The notes under the pieces: generated by a model
What the model was told of the DNA's origin: nothing
Database searches by the model: none
What the model saw: only the letters and a program-made list of their open reading frames with translations
Made by a program: the position numbers and the translations under genes
Shown: positions 44,223 through 53,562 of the stretch, piece after piece
Layout of the letters: every line of letters begins with the position of its first letter
Position numbering within the stretch: position 1 is the first letter of the stretch
Assembly (NCBI GenBank): GCA_963835495.1
Contig: CAWIFQ010000003.1
Location: 1,240,001 to 1,304,000 of the forward strand
Origin: Acaudatibacter sp963835495
GTDB taxonomy: Bacteria > Pseudomonadota > Alphaproteobacteria > Caulobacterales > Caulobacteraceae
Length of the DNA: 64,000 nt
Direction: 5' to 3'

Positions 44223-44529
44223 GGACGGCCGTAGAGTTTTTCTGAAGCGCAATGTTTCACGTGAAACCGCAAACGCCGGATAATATCGGTCCCACGCCCT
44301 GAATTCGGCATTGGGACCGTGGCGGCCTGACCAGCTTTTCTAACAATCACGATGTCAAAGACCCAAACGCGGGGCGACGCGCCGAGTTGAGCAACCCATG
44401 CGGTTGAGTCGCGGTCAAGTGGAGGGCCCCTCCGCGGGCTGACCGCCACCCCAAAATCCCCACAGACCGTGGTCTCCTCGGAGATAGCGATCACTGTTAT
44501 CCTGCGCGCCCTGAGTGGGGAGCAGCGAT
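44223..44529. other. Intergenic region after the hyf-like operon
   Basis: This 307-base gap holds the parS-like palindrome at 44253-44268. The rest has no convincing ORF or further strong repeat. The stretch TTTTCTAACAATCACGATG is AT-richer and could contain a promoter for the next small gene, whose Shine-Dalgarno (GGGGAG) lies at its end. Confidence 0.4.
44253..44268. promoter_or_regulatory. parS-like centromere site
   Basis: TGTTTCACGTGAAACC matches the bacterial parS consensus TGTTTCACGTGAAACA at 15 of 16 positions, with a perfect 14-bp inner palindrome. ParB binds such sites to segregate the chromosome. It lies outside genes, 30 bases after hyfI. The match is seen; ParB binding is inferred. 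parA and parB are not in this window. Confidence 0.8.
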
Positions 44530-44967
44530 ATGACGATGCTGATCTTGCGCGGAAGAGCCGGCCACTACGGCGGGAAGGACTGGCCCCGTGGCGCGCTCGA
44601 CGAGCCAGCCGCGCTCGAATATGCGCAGCGCCGCGGCTACGTCGGCGAGGTGCTCGATATCGCGGGCGTGGCCAAGGTGAACAGCGCGCAGACCAACATG
44701 GCTCTGGCCGAGTTCCGCAGCGATCGGAGCGTCACCGCGATCTACGGATTTTCGGCCGGCGGCTACAACGTGAAGCACTTCCTGGATGCGTTGGCGGAAC
44801 CCGAGTGCAAACGGTTGAACCTGGTCGTCGTCCTCGGCGCGCCAAGACCTCATCCCGAGGAGCTCGACGCCAGCAACTACGGCGCGGACTATGAACTGAT
44901 TTACCGCCTCGATCCTGCCGGCGGGCACATGAACGGCCCACGCGCGTTGCTCGCGACGCTGCAATAG
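44530..44967 (+). CDS. Small alpha/beta-hydrolase-like protein of unknown function
   Basis: I do not recognise the family. The 145-residue protein contains YGFSAGGYNVKHFLDAL, which looks like a G-x-S-x-G-G nucleophile elbow, preceded by a beta strand (VTAIYGF). A late Asp and His occur in YRLDPAGGHMNGPRALL. This suggests a reduced serine-hydrolase fold. ATG 44530 has GGGGAG upstream and is better than GTG 44515. It stands alone beside the parS-like site, with no operon partner. Confidence 0.65.
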   Translation: MTMLILRGRAGHYGGKDWPRGALDEPAALEYAQRRGYVGEVLDIAGVAKVNSAQTNMALAEFRSDRSVTAIYGFSAGGYNVKHFLDALAEPECKRLNLVVVLGAPRPHPEELDASNYGADYELIYRLDPAGGHMNGPRALLATLQ

Positions 44968-45493
44968 CCTGACTCCGGCGCGCCGTGGCACCGCCGAGAT
45001 CGACCAGGCCCACTCCGATCCCTAGCCAACTTCGATCCAGTAGCCTTGGCTCCTGACGATCCCCGCGCTAGTAATATGCACGGAGATTTCGTCGAAAGAC
45101 TGCTTTTCTCTACCTTTTGGAGAGCAACAACGGTTGTCTCAACTTAGTAGCGGCTCGCCCTCGCGGTTTATCTCCACGCGGAACTCTACGGTCGAGCCGG
45201 CGGCGGGGCTCCCAGGGGTTGCAACTCTGACAATGTCCCGGCATGCGACAGCAACAGACCGTTGATCGCAGGGCCCCTAAGCTACTTTGTGAGTTTGTTC
45301 GACGCGAAGGGGCGCGAGATGTCCAACGTCGTCGTTCAAAGCGCTGACGATGTCCGGGTGATCAGCTGGGCGAGAAATCTGATTGTGGACCGGCTCTGTG
45401 CGTCAGCGCGAGTTGAGCGCCGAGGCAGCATCCTCACCCGCCACCGCGCGTGACGCCATGTCGCCTCTCGGTTGGCGATCGCCGAGCCGAAAC
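44968..45493. other. Intergenic region, no convincing gene
   Basis: This 526-base region separates the small hydrolase-like gene from the convergent prfB end. The only ORF of note (45262-45453, 63 codons, weak start) has no recognisable similarity and atypical composition, so I do not call it. No strong hairpin, repeat or RNA signature was seen. Confidence 0.35.
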
Positions 45494-46610
45494 CTAGGCC
45501 GTCTCCCGTGTCGCCCCGACCCGCTGCGCCAGCGAGGCGGCCATGAACGGGTCGAGGTCGCCGTCGAGTACGCCAGCGGTGTCCGACGTTTCGACGTCGG
45601 TCCTGAGGTCCTTGACCATCTGATAGGGCTGCAGGACGTAGGAGCGGATCTGGTGGCCCCAGCCGATGTCGCTTTTGTTCGCCTCGACCTCCGCCGCCAC
45701 CGCCTCGCGCCGCTGCAGCTCCGCTTCGTAGAGGCGGGCGCGCAGCATCTTCCAGGCCTCCTCGCGGTTCTGGTGCTGCGAGCGCTGGTTCTGGCAGGCG
45801 ACGGCGATGCCGGTGGGGATGTGGGTGAGCCGCACCGCCGAGTCGGTCTTGTTGACGTGCTGGCCGCCGGCGCCGGATGAGCGATAGGTGTCGGTGCGCA
45901 CATCGCTGGGATTGATCTCGATCTCGATCTTGTCGTCGACGACCGGATAGACCCAGATCGAGGCGAAGCTGGTGTGGCGCTTGGCGTTGGAGTCGAACGG
46001 CGAGATGCGCACCAGGCGGTGGATGCCGGCCTCGGTCTTCAGCCAGCCGTAGGCGTTGGTCCCCTTGACCATGATCGTCGCCGACTTGATTCCGGCCTGC
46101 TCGCCGTTGGTCTCCTCGACGAACTCGACCTCCATGCCGTGGGCCGTCGCCCAGCGGGTGTACATGCGCAGCAGCATGTTGGCCCAGTCGTTGGACTCGG
46201 TGCCGCCGGCGCCGGAGTTGATCTCGACATAGCAGTCGTTGCCGTCGGCCTCGCCGGACAGCAACGCCTCCAGCTCCGCGCGGCCGGCGAGGTCCTTCAG
46301 CAGGGCGAGCTGGCTCGCCGCGTCGTCGAGCGAGGCCTCGTCGCCCTCGGCCTCGGCGAGTTCGGCGAACTCGAGCGCGTCGGCGCGCTCCTGCTCCAGC
46401 TTGCGCACGCGGCCGACCGCGTCGGCGAGCCGGGTGCGCTCGCGCATCAGCGCCTGGGCGGCCTCAGCGTCGTCCCAGAGGGTCGGATCCTCGACCCGGG
46501 CGTTCAGCTCATCGAGTTTGCGGAGGGCGTTATCCCAGTCAAAGACGCCTCCTCAGCAGTGCGATCGACTGCTCAATTTCGGCCGCGGCCGCGTCAATGT
46601 CAGCTCTCAT
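45494..46610 (-). CDS. prfB: Peptide chain release factor 2, with programmed +1 frameshift
   Basis: RF2 ends translation at UGA and UAA. The gene starts at ATG 46610 and reads 23 codons to CTT at 46544-46542, then an in-frame TGA. The local sequence AGG AGG CGT CTT TGA C has the same layout as the E. coli prfB recoding site: an internal Shine-Dalgarno three bases before CTT-TGA-C. A +1 shift continues as DWDNALRKLDELNARVEDP and the long frame to 45494, about 371 residues. The RF2 tripeptide S-P-F is in RISPFDSNAKRHTS, and the catalytic GGQ is in GAGGQHVNKTDSAVRLTH. Low RF2 should raise frameshifting, giving autoregulation. Confidence 0.96.
46538..46553 (-). promoter_or_regulatory. Programmed +1 frameshift site in prfB
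   Basis: On the minus strand AGGAGG (46553-46548), CGT, CTT and TGAC follow one another. The slippery CTT-TGA-C and the anti-Shine-Dalgarno spacing match the well-studied bacterial RF2 autoregulatory site. The downstream frame continues RF2 immediately. Confidence 0.95.
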
Positions 46611-46706
46611 CAGATCCTCGCAGACGGCCGAGATAGGCGGGCCGGAGCGCCAAAACAATGCGGCGCGTTGCAAGACCCGGGTTGGGATTGGTTGGAATCC
46701 CTACTC

Positions 46707-46754
46707 ACGTCATTGCCGGCCGGAGCGCGCAGCGCGGAGTGTCGGCAATGACGT
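46707..46754. repeat. Palindromic REP-like element between prfB and PBP1a
   Basis: ACGTCATTGCCG (46707-46718) and CGGCAATGACGT (46743-46754) are perfect 12-bp arms enclosing a CGCGC-A-GCGCG hairpin. A related GGCAATGACGTGA half occurs near 61630. It may act as a terminator or be a dispersed REP-type repeat. prfB and PBP1a share the strand, so it lies downstream of the PBP1a start side and upstream of prfB. Confidence 0.55.
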
Positions 46755-46788
46755 GGTGAGAGGGTGATCTATCTAATTTCAACACGCT

Positions 46789-49188
46789 CTAAAACAATCC
46801 GTTGAGCTCGCTTGGCGGCTTGCTCGGCTTCGGGCGCGGCGGCGTCAGCGTCGGCTCGGACCTGGGCGGCTGCGGGGCGCCGATCGGGTTGAACGGCGTG
46901 ACCGGCTCGACGTGGTCGCCGCCGAGCGTCGGGACCGAGATCCGGGCGGACGGCTGGGTTCCCGGCTGGAACGCCTCGCGGTTGGGACCGACCTGGGCGA
47001 AGACGGTGCCGGGCGGCGGCGTGAAGTCCAGCTTCGGCATCCCCTTCAGCGCCTCCTTCATGAATTCGATGAAGATGGGCACGGCGGCCACCGCGCCGGT
47101 TTCGCCGTGGCCGAGCGAACGGTTGTCGTCGAAGCCGACGAAGGTCCCGACCACAATCTGGGGCGTGAAGCCGATGAACCAGGCGCTGCGGAACTCGTTG
47201 GTGGTGCCGGTCTTGCCACCGACCGGCCAGTTCAGCTCGCGCGCCTGGATGGCGGTGCCGTGCTGGACCACGCCCTGCAGCATGAGGACGATCTGGTAGG
47301 CGGTGATCGGATCGACCACCTGCTGCCCGGCCGGCGCGAAATCGGGGCCGTCATCGCCGGTGAAGTCACGGCTGCAATCGCGGCACTCGCGGACGTCGGA
47401 GCGGAAGATGCTCTTGCCGTCGCGGTCCTCGACCAGCTCGACCAGGTGCGGATTGATCTTGCGGCCGCCGTTGAGGAAGGCGGAATAGGCGCTGGTGATC
47501 CGGAACGGCGTGGTCTCGCCCGACCCGAGCGCCATCGCCAGCACCGGATCCATCTTCGGCACCACGCCGAACTTGATCGCGTTGGCGACGATCTTTGGCA
47601 TCCCGACCTGCGCGGCGATGCGCACGGTCATGGTGTTGAGCGACAGCTCGAGCCCGCGGCGGAAGATCAGCGGCCCGGGGAAGTTCTTCTCGTAGTTCTC
47701 CGGCGTCCAGACCGAGCCAGGGGTCGCTCCCGGAAATGAGATCGGGCCCGCGGAGACGATGCTGGCGGGCGTGAAGCCGTTCTCGAGCGCGGTCGCGTAG
47801 ACGAACGGCTTGAACGACGAACCGGGCTGGCGCCACGCCTGGGTGGCGCGGTTGAAGTTCGACAGCGAGAACGAATAGCCCCCGACCATCGCCAGCACCC
47901 GTCCGGTGTTGGGGTCCATCGCCACCATCGCGCCGTTGACGATCGGCACTTGGCGCAGGTGCAGCCCGCCGGTGTCCTCGGGTTCGACGAAGATCAGGTC
48001 ACCGACGTTCAGGCCCCCCTTCCCGGCCCTCGCCCAGGCTACATCGGCAGGCAGGATATAGCCCTCGGAATCGTCCTGCGCGACCTTCACCTTGACCTGA
48101 CTGCCCGAGGATTCCTCCACGACGGCGACATGCCACTTCCTGCGCTCGGAAGGCGGCGAGTGGGTCAGGGCGGCTTTTTCCCAGCCGGGCTCGATCGCCA
48201 CCCGGCCCCAGGCGCCGCGCCAGCCGTGGCGATGGTCGTAGGTCTCCAGACCGTCCATCAGCGCGATCCGGGCCGCGGTCTGCAGCCGGGGATCAAGCGT
48301 GGTGCGGATGTAGTAGCCGCCCTGGTTCACCTTGTCGCCGAACTGCGCCAGCGCCTGGCGGCGCACCTCTTCGACGAAATAGTCGGCGTCGTGGTAGCTC
48401 GCGCGCTGTGGCGGCTGCACCACGATCGGCTCCTGCAGCGCCGCCTGCACGTCGGGCGCGCTCGCGGTGCCAAGCTGCAGCATCGCCTCGAGGATCGAAT
48501 TGCGCCGCTGCAGCGCCGCCTGCATGTGCCGGGCGGGATTGTAGTTGTCCGGGCCCTTCGGGAGCGACGCCAGGAAGGCGCACTGCGCCAGCGAGAGGTC
48601 GGTCAGCGACTTGCCGAAGTAGTTGTAGGCCGCCGCGCCGACGCCATAGCTGTCGTGGCCCAGCCAGATCTCGTTGAGATAGAGTTCAAGGATCTGCTTC
48701 TTGGTCAGCGCCTGTTCCAGGCGCGTGGCGAGGATCGCCTCCTTCAGCTTGCGGCTCAGCGTCTGCTCGTTGGTCAGCAGCACCGTCTTGGCCACCTGCT
48801 GGGTAATGGTCGAGCCGCCCTCGGGCCGGCGGCCTTGCAGCACGTTGAAGACGTCCTTGAACATCGCGCGGCCGACGCCGCCGACATCGACGCCGCCGTG
48901 GGTGAAGAAGTTGTGGTCCTCGGCGGCGAGGAAGGCGTTGTAGACCTGCGGCGGGATCTGATCGAACGGCACGTAGATGCGCCGCTCGGTGGAATATTCG
49001 CCGATCAGCGTCCCGTCCCAGGCGTAGACCCGCGTCGCCGTCGGCGGATGGTAGTCCACCAGCTCGGAGGCGTTAGGCATGTCGTGGAACAGCCACGCCA
49101 TATAGATCGCAAGGCTCAGCCCGGCGATCGCGACCAGACTCAGCACGACCACGCCGGCGAAAGCGGACCAACGTCCGATCGAGATCAA
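46789..49188 (-). CDS. mrcA: Penicillin-binding protein 1A (bifunctional glycosyltransferase/transpeptidase)
   Basis: This class A PBP polymerises and cross-links peptidoglycan. The 799-residue protein has one N-terminal membrane helix (FAGVVVLSLVAIAGLSLAIY). Its GT51 domain carries FLAAEDHNFFTHGGVD, EGGSTITQQVAKTVLL and RKLKEAILATRLEQ. The transpeptidase domain has the SxxK serine in QPGSSFKPFVYATAL, SxN in LSLNTMTVR and KTG in VGGKTGTTNEFRSAW. The C-terminal 60 residues are Pro-rich. The frame is intact. It lies 130 bases after the amidase gene on the same strand. Confidence 0.95.
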   Translation of the reverse strand: MISIGRWSAFAGVVVLSLVAIAGLSLAIYMAWLFHDMPNASELVDYHPPTATRVYAWDGTLIGEYSTERRIYVPFDQIPPQVYNAFLAAEDHNFFTHGGVDVGGVGRAMFKDVFNVLQGRRPEGGSTITQQVAKTVLLTNEQTLSRKLKEAILATRLEQALTKKQILELYLNEIWLGHDSYGVGAAAYNYFGKSLTDLSLAQCAFLASLPKGPDNYNPARHMQAALQRRNSILEAMLQLGTASAPDVQAALQEPIVVQPPQRASYHDADYFVEEVRRQALAQFGDKVNQGGYYIRTTLDPRLQTAARIALMDGLETYDHRHGWRGAWGRVAIEPGWEKAALTHSPPSERRKWHVAVVEESSGSQVKVKVAQDDSEGYILPADVAWARAGKGGLNVGDLIFVEPEDTGGLHLRQVPIVNGAMVAMDPNTGRVLAMVGGYSFSLSNFNRATQAWRQPGSSFKPFVYATALENGFTPASIVSAGPISFPGATPGSVWTPENYEKNFPGPLIFRRGLELSLNTMTVRIAAQVGMPKIVANAIKFGVVPKMDPVLAMALGSGETTPFRITSAYSAFLNGGRKINPHLVELVEDRDGKSIFRSDVRECRDCSRDFTGDDGPDFAPAGQQVVDPITAYQIVLMLQGVVQHGTAIQARELNWPVGGKTGTTNEFRSAWFIGFTPQIVVGTFVGFDDNRSLGHGETGAVAAVPIFIEFMKEALKGMPKLDFTPPPGTVFAQVGPNREAFQPGTQPSARISVPTLGGDHVEPVTPFNPIGAPQPPRSEPTLTPPRPKPSKPPSELNGLF

Positions 49189-49318
49189 CCGAGACTCCCT
49201 CTCGAAGGGCGACGCCCCGCGAACCGTCTAGCGTGCGTCGCGTCGGGCGCCAATGCGGCGGCGCGCCATCGTCGATGAGCAACTGATTTCGAGGCGGACC
49301 GAGCCGCTCGCTCGGAAC

Positions 49319-50527
49319 CTACCGTTCCGCCAACTTGGTCCGGCTGGTGAAGTAGGTGTCGATGGCCTGGGCGATCTTGTCGGCCAGCGCGCCGCGCTGA
49401 GCGGGATCGTTGAGGCGCGCTTCGTCATTCGGATTGGTGATGAAGCCCATCTCGAGCAGCGCGGCCGGCACGTCGGGGGCCAGCAGCACGAAATAGCCGG
49501 CGTCGCGCTGGCTGCGCGGCAGCAGCGCCGCGCGGTCGCCGACCCGCTCGATCAGCCCCTGGGCGAAGCTGGCGGAACGGTTGCGAGTGGTGCGCTGGGT
49601 GAGGTCGAGCAGGATCTGGCCGACCGCGTGGTCGTCGCTCTCGGCGGCCTGTTGCAGGAACCACTCGTTGCGGCCGAGCACATAGCCGACGCGCTGCTGG
49701 CCGCGTTCCGACAGCGTGTAGACGCTGGCGCCGTGGATAGCCGTATCGGCGCCGGAGTCGGCGTGCAGCGACAGGAACAGGTCGGCGCCGGCCTGCCGGG
49801 CGATCTGCACCCGCTGCTCCAGCGGAATGAAGACGTCCGACTCGCGGGTCATCACCACCTGGTAGCGACCAGTCCGCTCCAGCCGCGCCTTCACCGCCAG
49901 CGCCTCGGCCAGGGTGACGGTCTTCTCGTAGCTGGACGCGCCGACGGCGCCAGAGTCCTTGCCGCCGTGGCCGGGGTCCAGGACGATGATCTTGCGGACA
50001 TGCGCCCTGATCTGCGGCGCCGGCGCGGACTCGGCGGTTTGGTAACCGCGCAGAGCCGCCGTCGCCATCGTTGGGCCAGCATCGCCGTGCGCCACGATAT
50101 CCACGACATAGCGGTAGCTGGTGACGCCATCGGCCGGCGGCAAAAGGAAGCGGCGGGAGATCTCGGCCTTCTGGTCGAGGTCGAGCGTCAGGCGCGCGCC
50201 GCCGGGCGCGTCGGCCACGACCCAGCGCCTGACCAGACCCCTGCCCTCGCCCCGAAGCACGCCGGGCGTCGAGGCCCCTTTCAGGATTACGGCCAGCTGG
50301 GTCGCGGAGGCGTCGGCCGGGTCGAGCTCGCCGCTGACGGCCCGATGCAGGTCGACCACGATCCGGGTCGTCGAAGCATCGCCGCCCAGCCGCACCGCGA
50401 CAACGTCGGGATCCGCGGGCTTGCGGGCGCCGGCGGCGACGGCGGCGGCGCAAGCGGCGGCGAACACGAGACCAAGTGCGGCTCGCCCCCAACGTCCCTT
50501 CAGCCCATCAGCCGACAGCCCGCGCAT
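49319..50527 (-). CDS. N-acetylmuramoyl-L-alanine amidase (AmiC type, AMIN + Amidase_3)
   Basis: This periplasmic zinc amidase splits stem peptides from glycan strands, usually at the division septum. ATG 50527 gives a signal peptide (RWGRAALGLVFAAACAAAVA), then an AMIN domain (about 35-145) and a C-terminal Amidase_3 domain. Zinc ligands are in VLDPGHGGKDSG and LFLSLHADSGAD, and the catalytic Glu is in AALLEMGFITNP. The longer frame from 50617 lacks a proper start context. Next to PBP1a it forms a wall-growth pair. Confidence 0.92.
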   Translation of the reverse strand: MRGLSADGLKGRWGRAALGLVFAAACAAAVAAGARKPADPDVVAVRLGGDASTTRIVVDLHRAVSGELDPADASATQLAVILKGASTPGVLRGEGRGLVRRWVVADAPGGARLTLDLDQKAEISRRFLLPPADGVTSYRYVVDIVAHGDAGPTMATAALRGYQTAESAPAPQIRAHVRKIIVLDPGHGGKDSGAVGASSYEKTVTLAEALAVKARLERTGRYQVVMTRESDVFIPLEQRVQIARQAGADLFLSLHADSGADTAIHGASVYTLSERGQQRVGYVLGRNEWFLQQAAESDDHAVGQILLDLTQRTTRNRSASFAQGLIERVGDRAALLPRSQRDAGYFVLLAPDVPAALLEMGFITNPNDEARLNDPAQRGALADKIAQAIDTYFTSRTKLAER

Positions 50528-50936
50528 CACCTTCGCGCCCACACACCCAGCATTTTCGCTGTTTGCCCCAGATTGGGCGCCCCGCGTAGCAAAACCGTTA
50601 AGCACGAGGGAAAGCAACCGCCGCGCTTTCCATTCGCGACCTTATGTTGCTACATTGTGCGTTGCGCGCCCAGGCGTCCGACGCCGGACCATCTTTGGGT
50701 GCGCAAGGCCTGGCGTCGGGCCCGCGCGCAAAACCGCGACGACGCGCCCGAAGAACGAACGCTTCCCATGTGAGGGCGGCGTATTTGGAACAACAACCTG
50801 ATGGGCAGCGCCCTCCTCCCCGAAGCGAAGATCGCCTCCGCAGCCGAAGCTGGCGGCGAACCTTTGGGATGCGGCGCGCCACACATAAGCAGGCGCCCGG
50901 GCCACGTGCCCGCCGCGCGCCGCGGAGAAATTCGTA
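50528..50936. other. Divergent region and long 5' leader of rne
   Basis: This 409-base region separates the amidase (minus) from rne (plus). No reading frame here looks real. Long rne leaders are common because RNase E regulates its own mRNA, so a structured leader is plausible, but I did not establish a fold. GGAG at 50922-50925 serves the rne ATG at 50937. Confidence 0.45.
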
Positions 50937-53514
50937 ATGACGAGAAAAATGCTGATCGACGCCGCCCACGCGGAAGAAACGCGGGTGGTCGTCCTGGACG
51001 GGACTCGTGTTGAAGAGTTCGATTTCGAAAGCCAGGCCCGCAAACAGCTTCGCGGCAACATCTACCTGGCCAAGGTTACCCGGGTAGAGCCCAGTCTTCA
51101 GGCGGCCTTCGTCGAATACGGCGGCAATCGCCACGGCTTCCTCGCCTTCAACGAAATCCACCCGGACTACTATCAGATTCCGCATGCCGACCGCGAAGCG
51201 CTGATGCGCGAAGTGGCCGAGAGCGATGACGACGAAAACGGCAACGGCCACCACAACGGCGCCGCCAACGGCGACGAAGAGGGCGACTCGGTCGGCGGCA
51301 TGGAGGACGAGGTCGAGGCCGACGAAGAGATCGAGCGTCGCCGTCGCCGCATCCTCAAGCGCTACAAGATCCAGGAAGTGATCCGTCGCCGGCAGATCAT
51401 GCTGGTGCAGGTCGTCAAGGAAGAGCGCGGCAACAAGGGCGCGGCGCTGACCACCTACCTCTCGCTCGCCGGCCGCTACTGCGTCCTAATGCCCAACACC
51501 GACCGCGGCGGCGGCATCAGCCGCAAGATCACCTCGGCCACCGACCGCAAGCGCCTGCGCACCATCGTCCAGGGTCTGGAGACGCCCGCCGGCATGGGGC
51601 TGATCGTGCGCACCGCCGGCGCCAAGCGCACCAAGGCCGAGATCGGGCGCGACTACGACTACCTGATCCGCACCTGGGAGAATATCCGCGACACGACCAT
51701 GCACTCGGTCGCGCCGGCCCTGATCTACGAGGAAGAGGACCTGGTGAAGCGGGCGATCCGCGACCTCTACGACAAGGATCTCGAAGGGATCTGGGTCGAA
51801 GGCGAGGCCGGCTACAAGGAAGCGCGCGAGTTCATGCGCGTGCTGATGCCGGCCCAGGCCAAGAAGGTGATCGCCTATCGCGAGCCGACGCCGCTGTTCG
51901 TGCGCCACCGCATCGAGGACCACCTCGCGCAGATCTATTCGCCGGTCGTGCCGCTGAAGTCGGGCGGCTACCTGGTGATCAACCAGACCGAGGCGCTGGT
52001 CGCCGTCGACGTGAACTCCGGTCGCGCGACCAAGGAACGCAACATCGAAGCGACGGCGCTGAAGACCAACATGGAGGCGGCCGAGGAGGCCTGCCGCCAG
52101 CTGCGTCTGCGCGACCTCGCCGGCCTGATCGTGATCGACTTCATCGACATGGAGGAGGCCAAGAACAACCGCGCCGTCGAAAAGCGGATGAAGGACTGCC
52201 TGAAGGACGACCGCGCGCGGATCCAGATCGGCAGGATCTCGTCGTTCGGCCTGATGGAGCTCAGCCGCCAGCGCCGCCGCACCGGCATCCTCGAAGGCAC
52301 CACCCACGTCTGCCCGCATTGCGCGGGCGCCGGACGCGTCCGCTCGGTCGAGTTCGAGCGCGCTCTCGGCCTTGCGCGCGGTGGAGCTGGAGGGACTGCG
52401 CGGCGGCGGCGAGATCGTGCTGCGCACGCCGCGCGACGTCGGGCTCTATCTGCTCAACGCCAAGCGCGACTACCTGATGCGCCTGCGCCAGACCCACGGG
52501 CTTTGGGTCAATGTCGCCCTCGATGATGCCCTGGCGGCCGCCGAGCACGGCATCGAGCGTATCTCCAGCGAAGCGCCGCCGACGAGCGCCCGCACCTGGG
52601 AGGCGCCGGCCACCGAGCCGTATGAGCCGGACGAGGCCGACGATGATCTCGTCGATGAGGTCGACGAGGAGGAGGAAGACGAGGACGAAGACCAGACGGT
52701 CCAACTCGAGACCGACGACGCGGATGAGGACGACGAGGAGCGCCGTCCGGCCGCTTCGCATCAGGACGACGACACGCGGCCGCGCCGCGGACGGCGCCGT
52801 CGGCGCGGGCGCCGCGGCGACGAGCCGCGTCCGGCCCAGGCGCAGGCGCCGCAGCCGGTCCGGCCGGCGAGCGACGAACAGGTCGAGGGCGAAGGCGATG
52901 GCGAGCGCGGACGGCGGCGTCGACGCGGTCGGCGCGGCGGTCGGCGCATGCGCGAGGAGCCACGCGCTGGCGACGTCTACGCCTGGTCCTGGCCCTCGAG
53001 GCCGGTCGGCGATGACGCCTATCAGTGGCGCGGCCCAGTCCAGGCTCAGCTAGCCCCGCCGCCGGTCTCGTCGCCAGAGCCAGTCGCGGCCTCGCCTGAG
53101 CCGGTCGAGATGCTCGACGCCGCGCTACAGCCGCCGATCGCCGACGACGGCGCCAGCGTCGACGTGTGGGTCGAACTGCCGGCGGCCGATGAAGCGCCGC
53201 GCAAGGGCCGGGCCCGCCGCGGTCGCGGCAGGGCCGCCGTCGCCGAGCCGGTGTCCGCCGAGTTGCCCGCCGAGCCGGCCCTTGAAACCGTCGCTGCGGC
53301 GTCGCCGGAAGCGGAGCCGGTGGCAGAGCTGGCGGCGGCGTCGGAGCCCGTCGCCGTCGCCGAAGAACCGGTCGCCGAGGTCGCCGCAGCGCCTGCCGCG
53401 CCGGTCCTGGCGAGCGTCAACGAACCAGCCCCGCCGCCGCGCGCGGTCGACGCCAACGAAATCGTCGCGCCGCCCGCCACGCCAAAGCGCGGTTGGTGGC
53501 GTCGGGGGGCGTGA
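50937..53514 (+). CDS. rne: Ribonuclease E, frame split by an apparent one-base insertion
   Basis: RNase E is the endonuclease and scaffold of the RNA degradosome. The N-terminal half has the S1 domain (RGNIYLAKVTRVEPSLQAAF, with an acidic Asn/Gly-rich insert near residues 100-135). The catalytic Asp residues are in ALVAVDVNSGRAT and GLIVIDFIDMEEAKN, and the zinc-link THVCPHCAGAGRV is present. The frame breaks at 52351-52352. Removing one T from GAGTTC gives SVESSALSALRAVELEGL and continues to 53514, about 858 residues. The tail is acidic, then Arg-rich (RRGRRRRRGRRGDE), ending PKRGWWRRGA. A terminal G-W-W is the PNPase-binding element described in Caulobacter RNase E. Confidence 0.93.
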
Positions 53515-53562
53515 AGCGCTAAGATCGATCGTGCAGGGGCGCGCCAGAACTGATCCGGAGCA

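Noticed and set aside
45262..45453. A 63-codon ORF in the gap before prfB
   Set aside because: Weak start context, no similarity I recognise and no operon context; left as intergenic.
46538..46553. Treating the prfB frame break as another sequencing insertion
   Set aside because: The site has the full recoding signature: an internal AGGAGG, CTT-TGA-C and correct spacing.
47950..49278. A 442-codon open frame antisense to the PBP1a gene
   Set aside because: Same GC artefact; no recognisable domain, while PBP1a has all catalytic motifs on the opposite strand.
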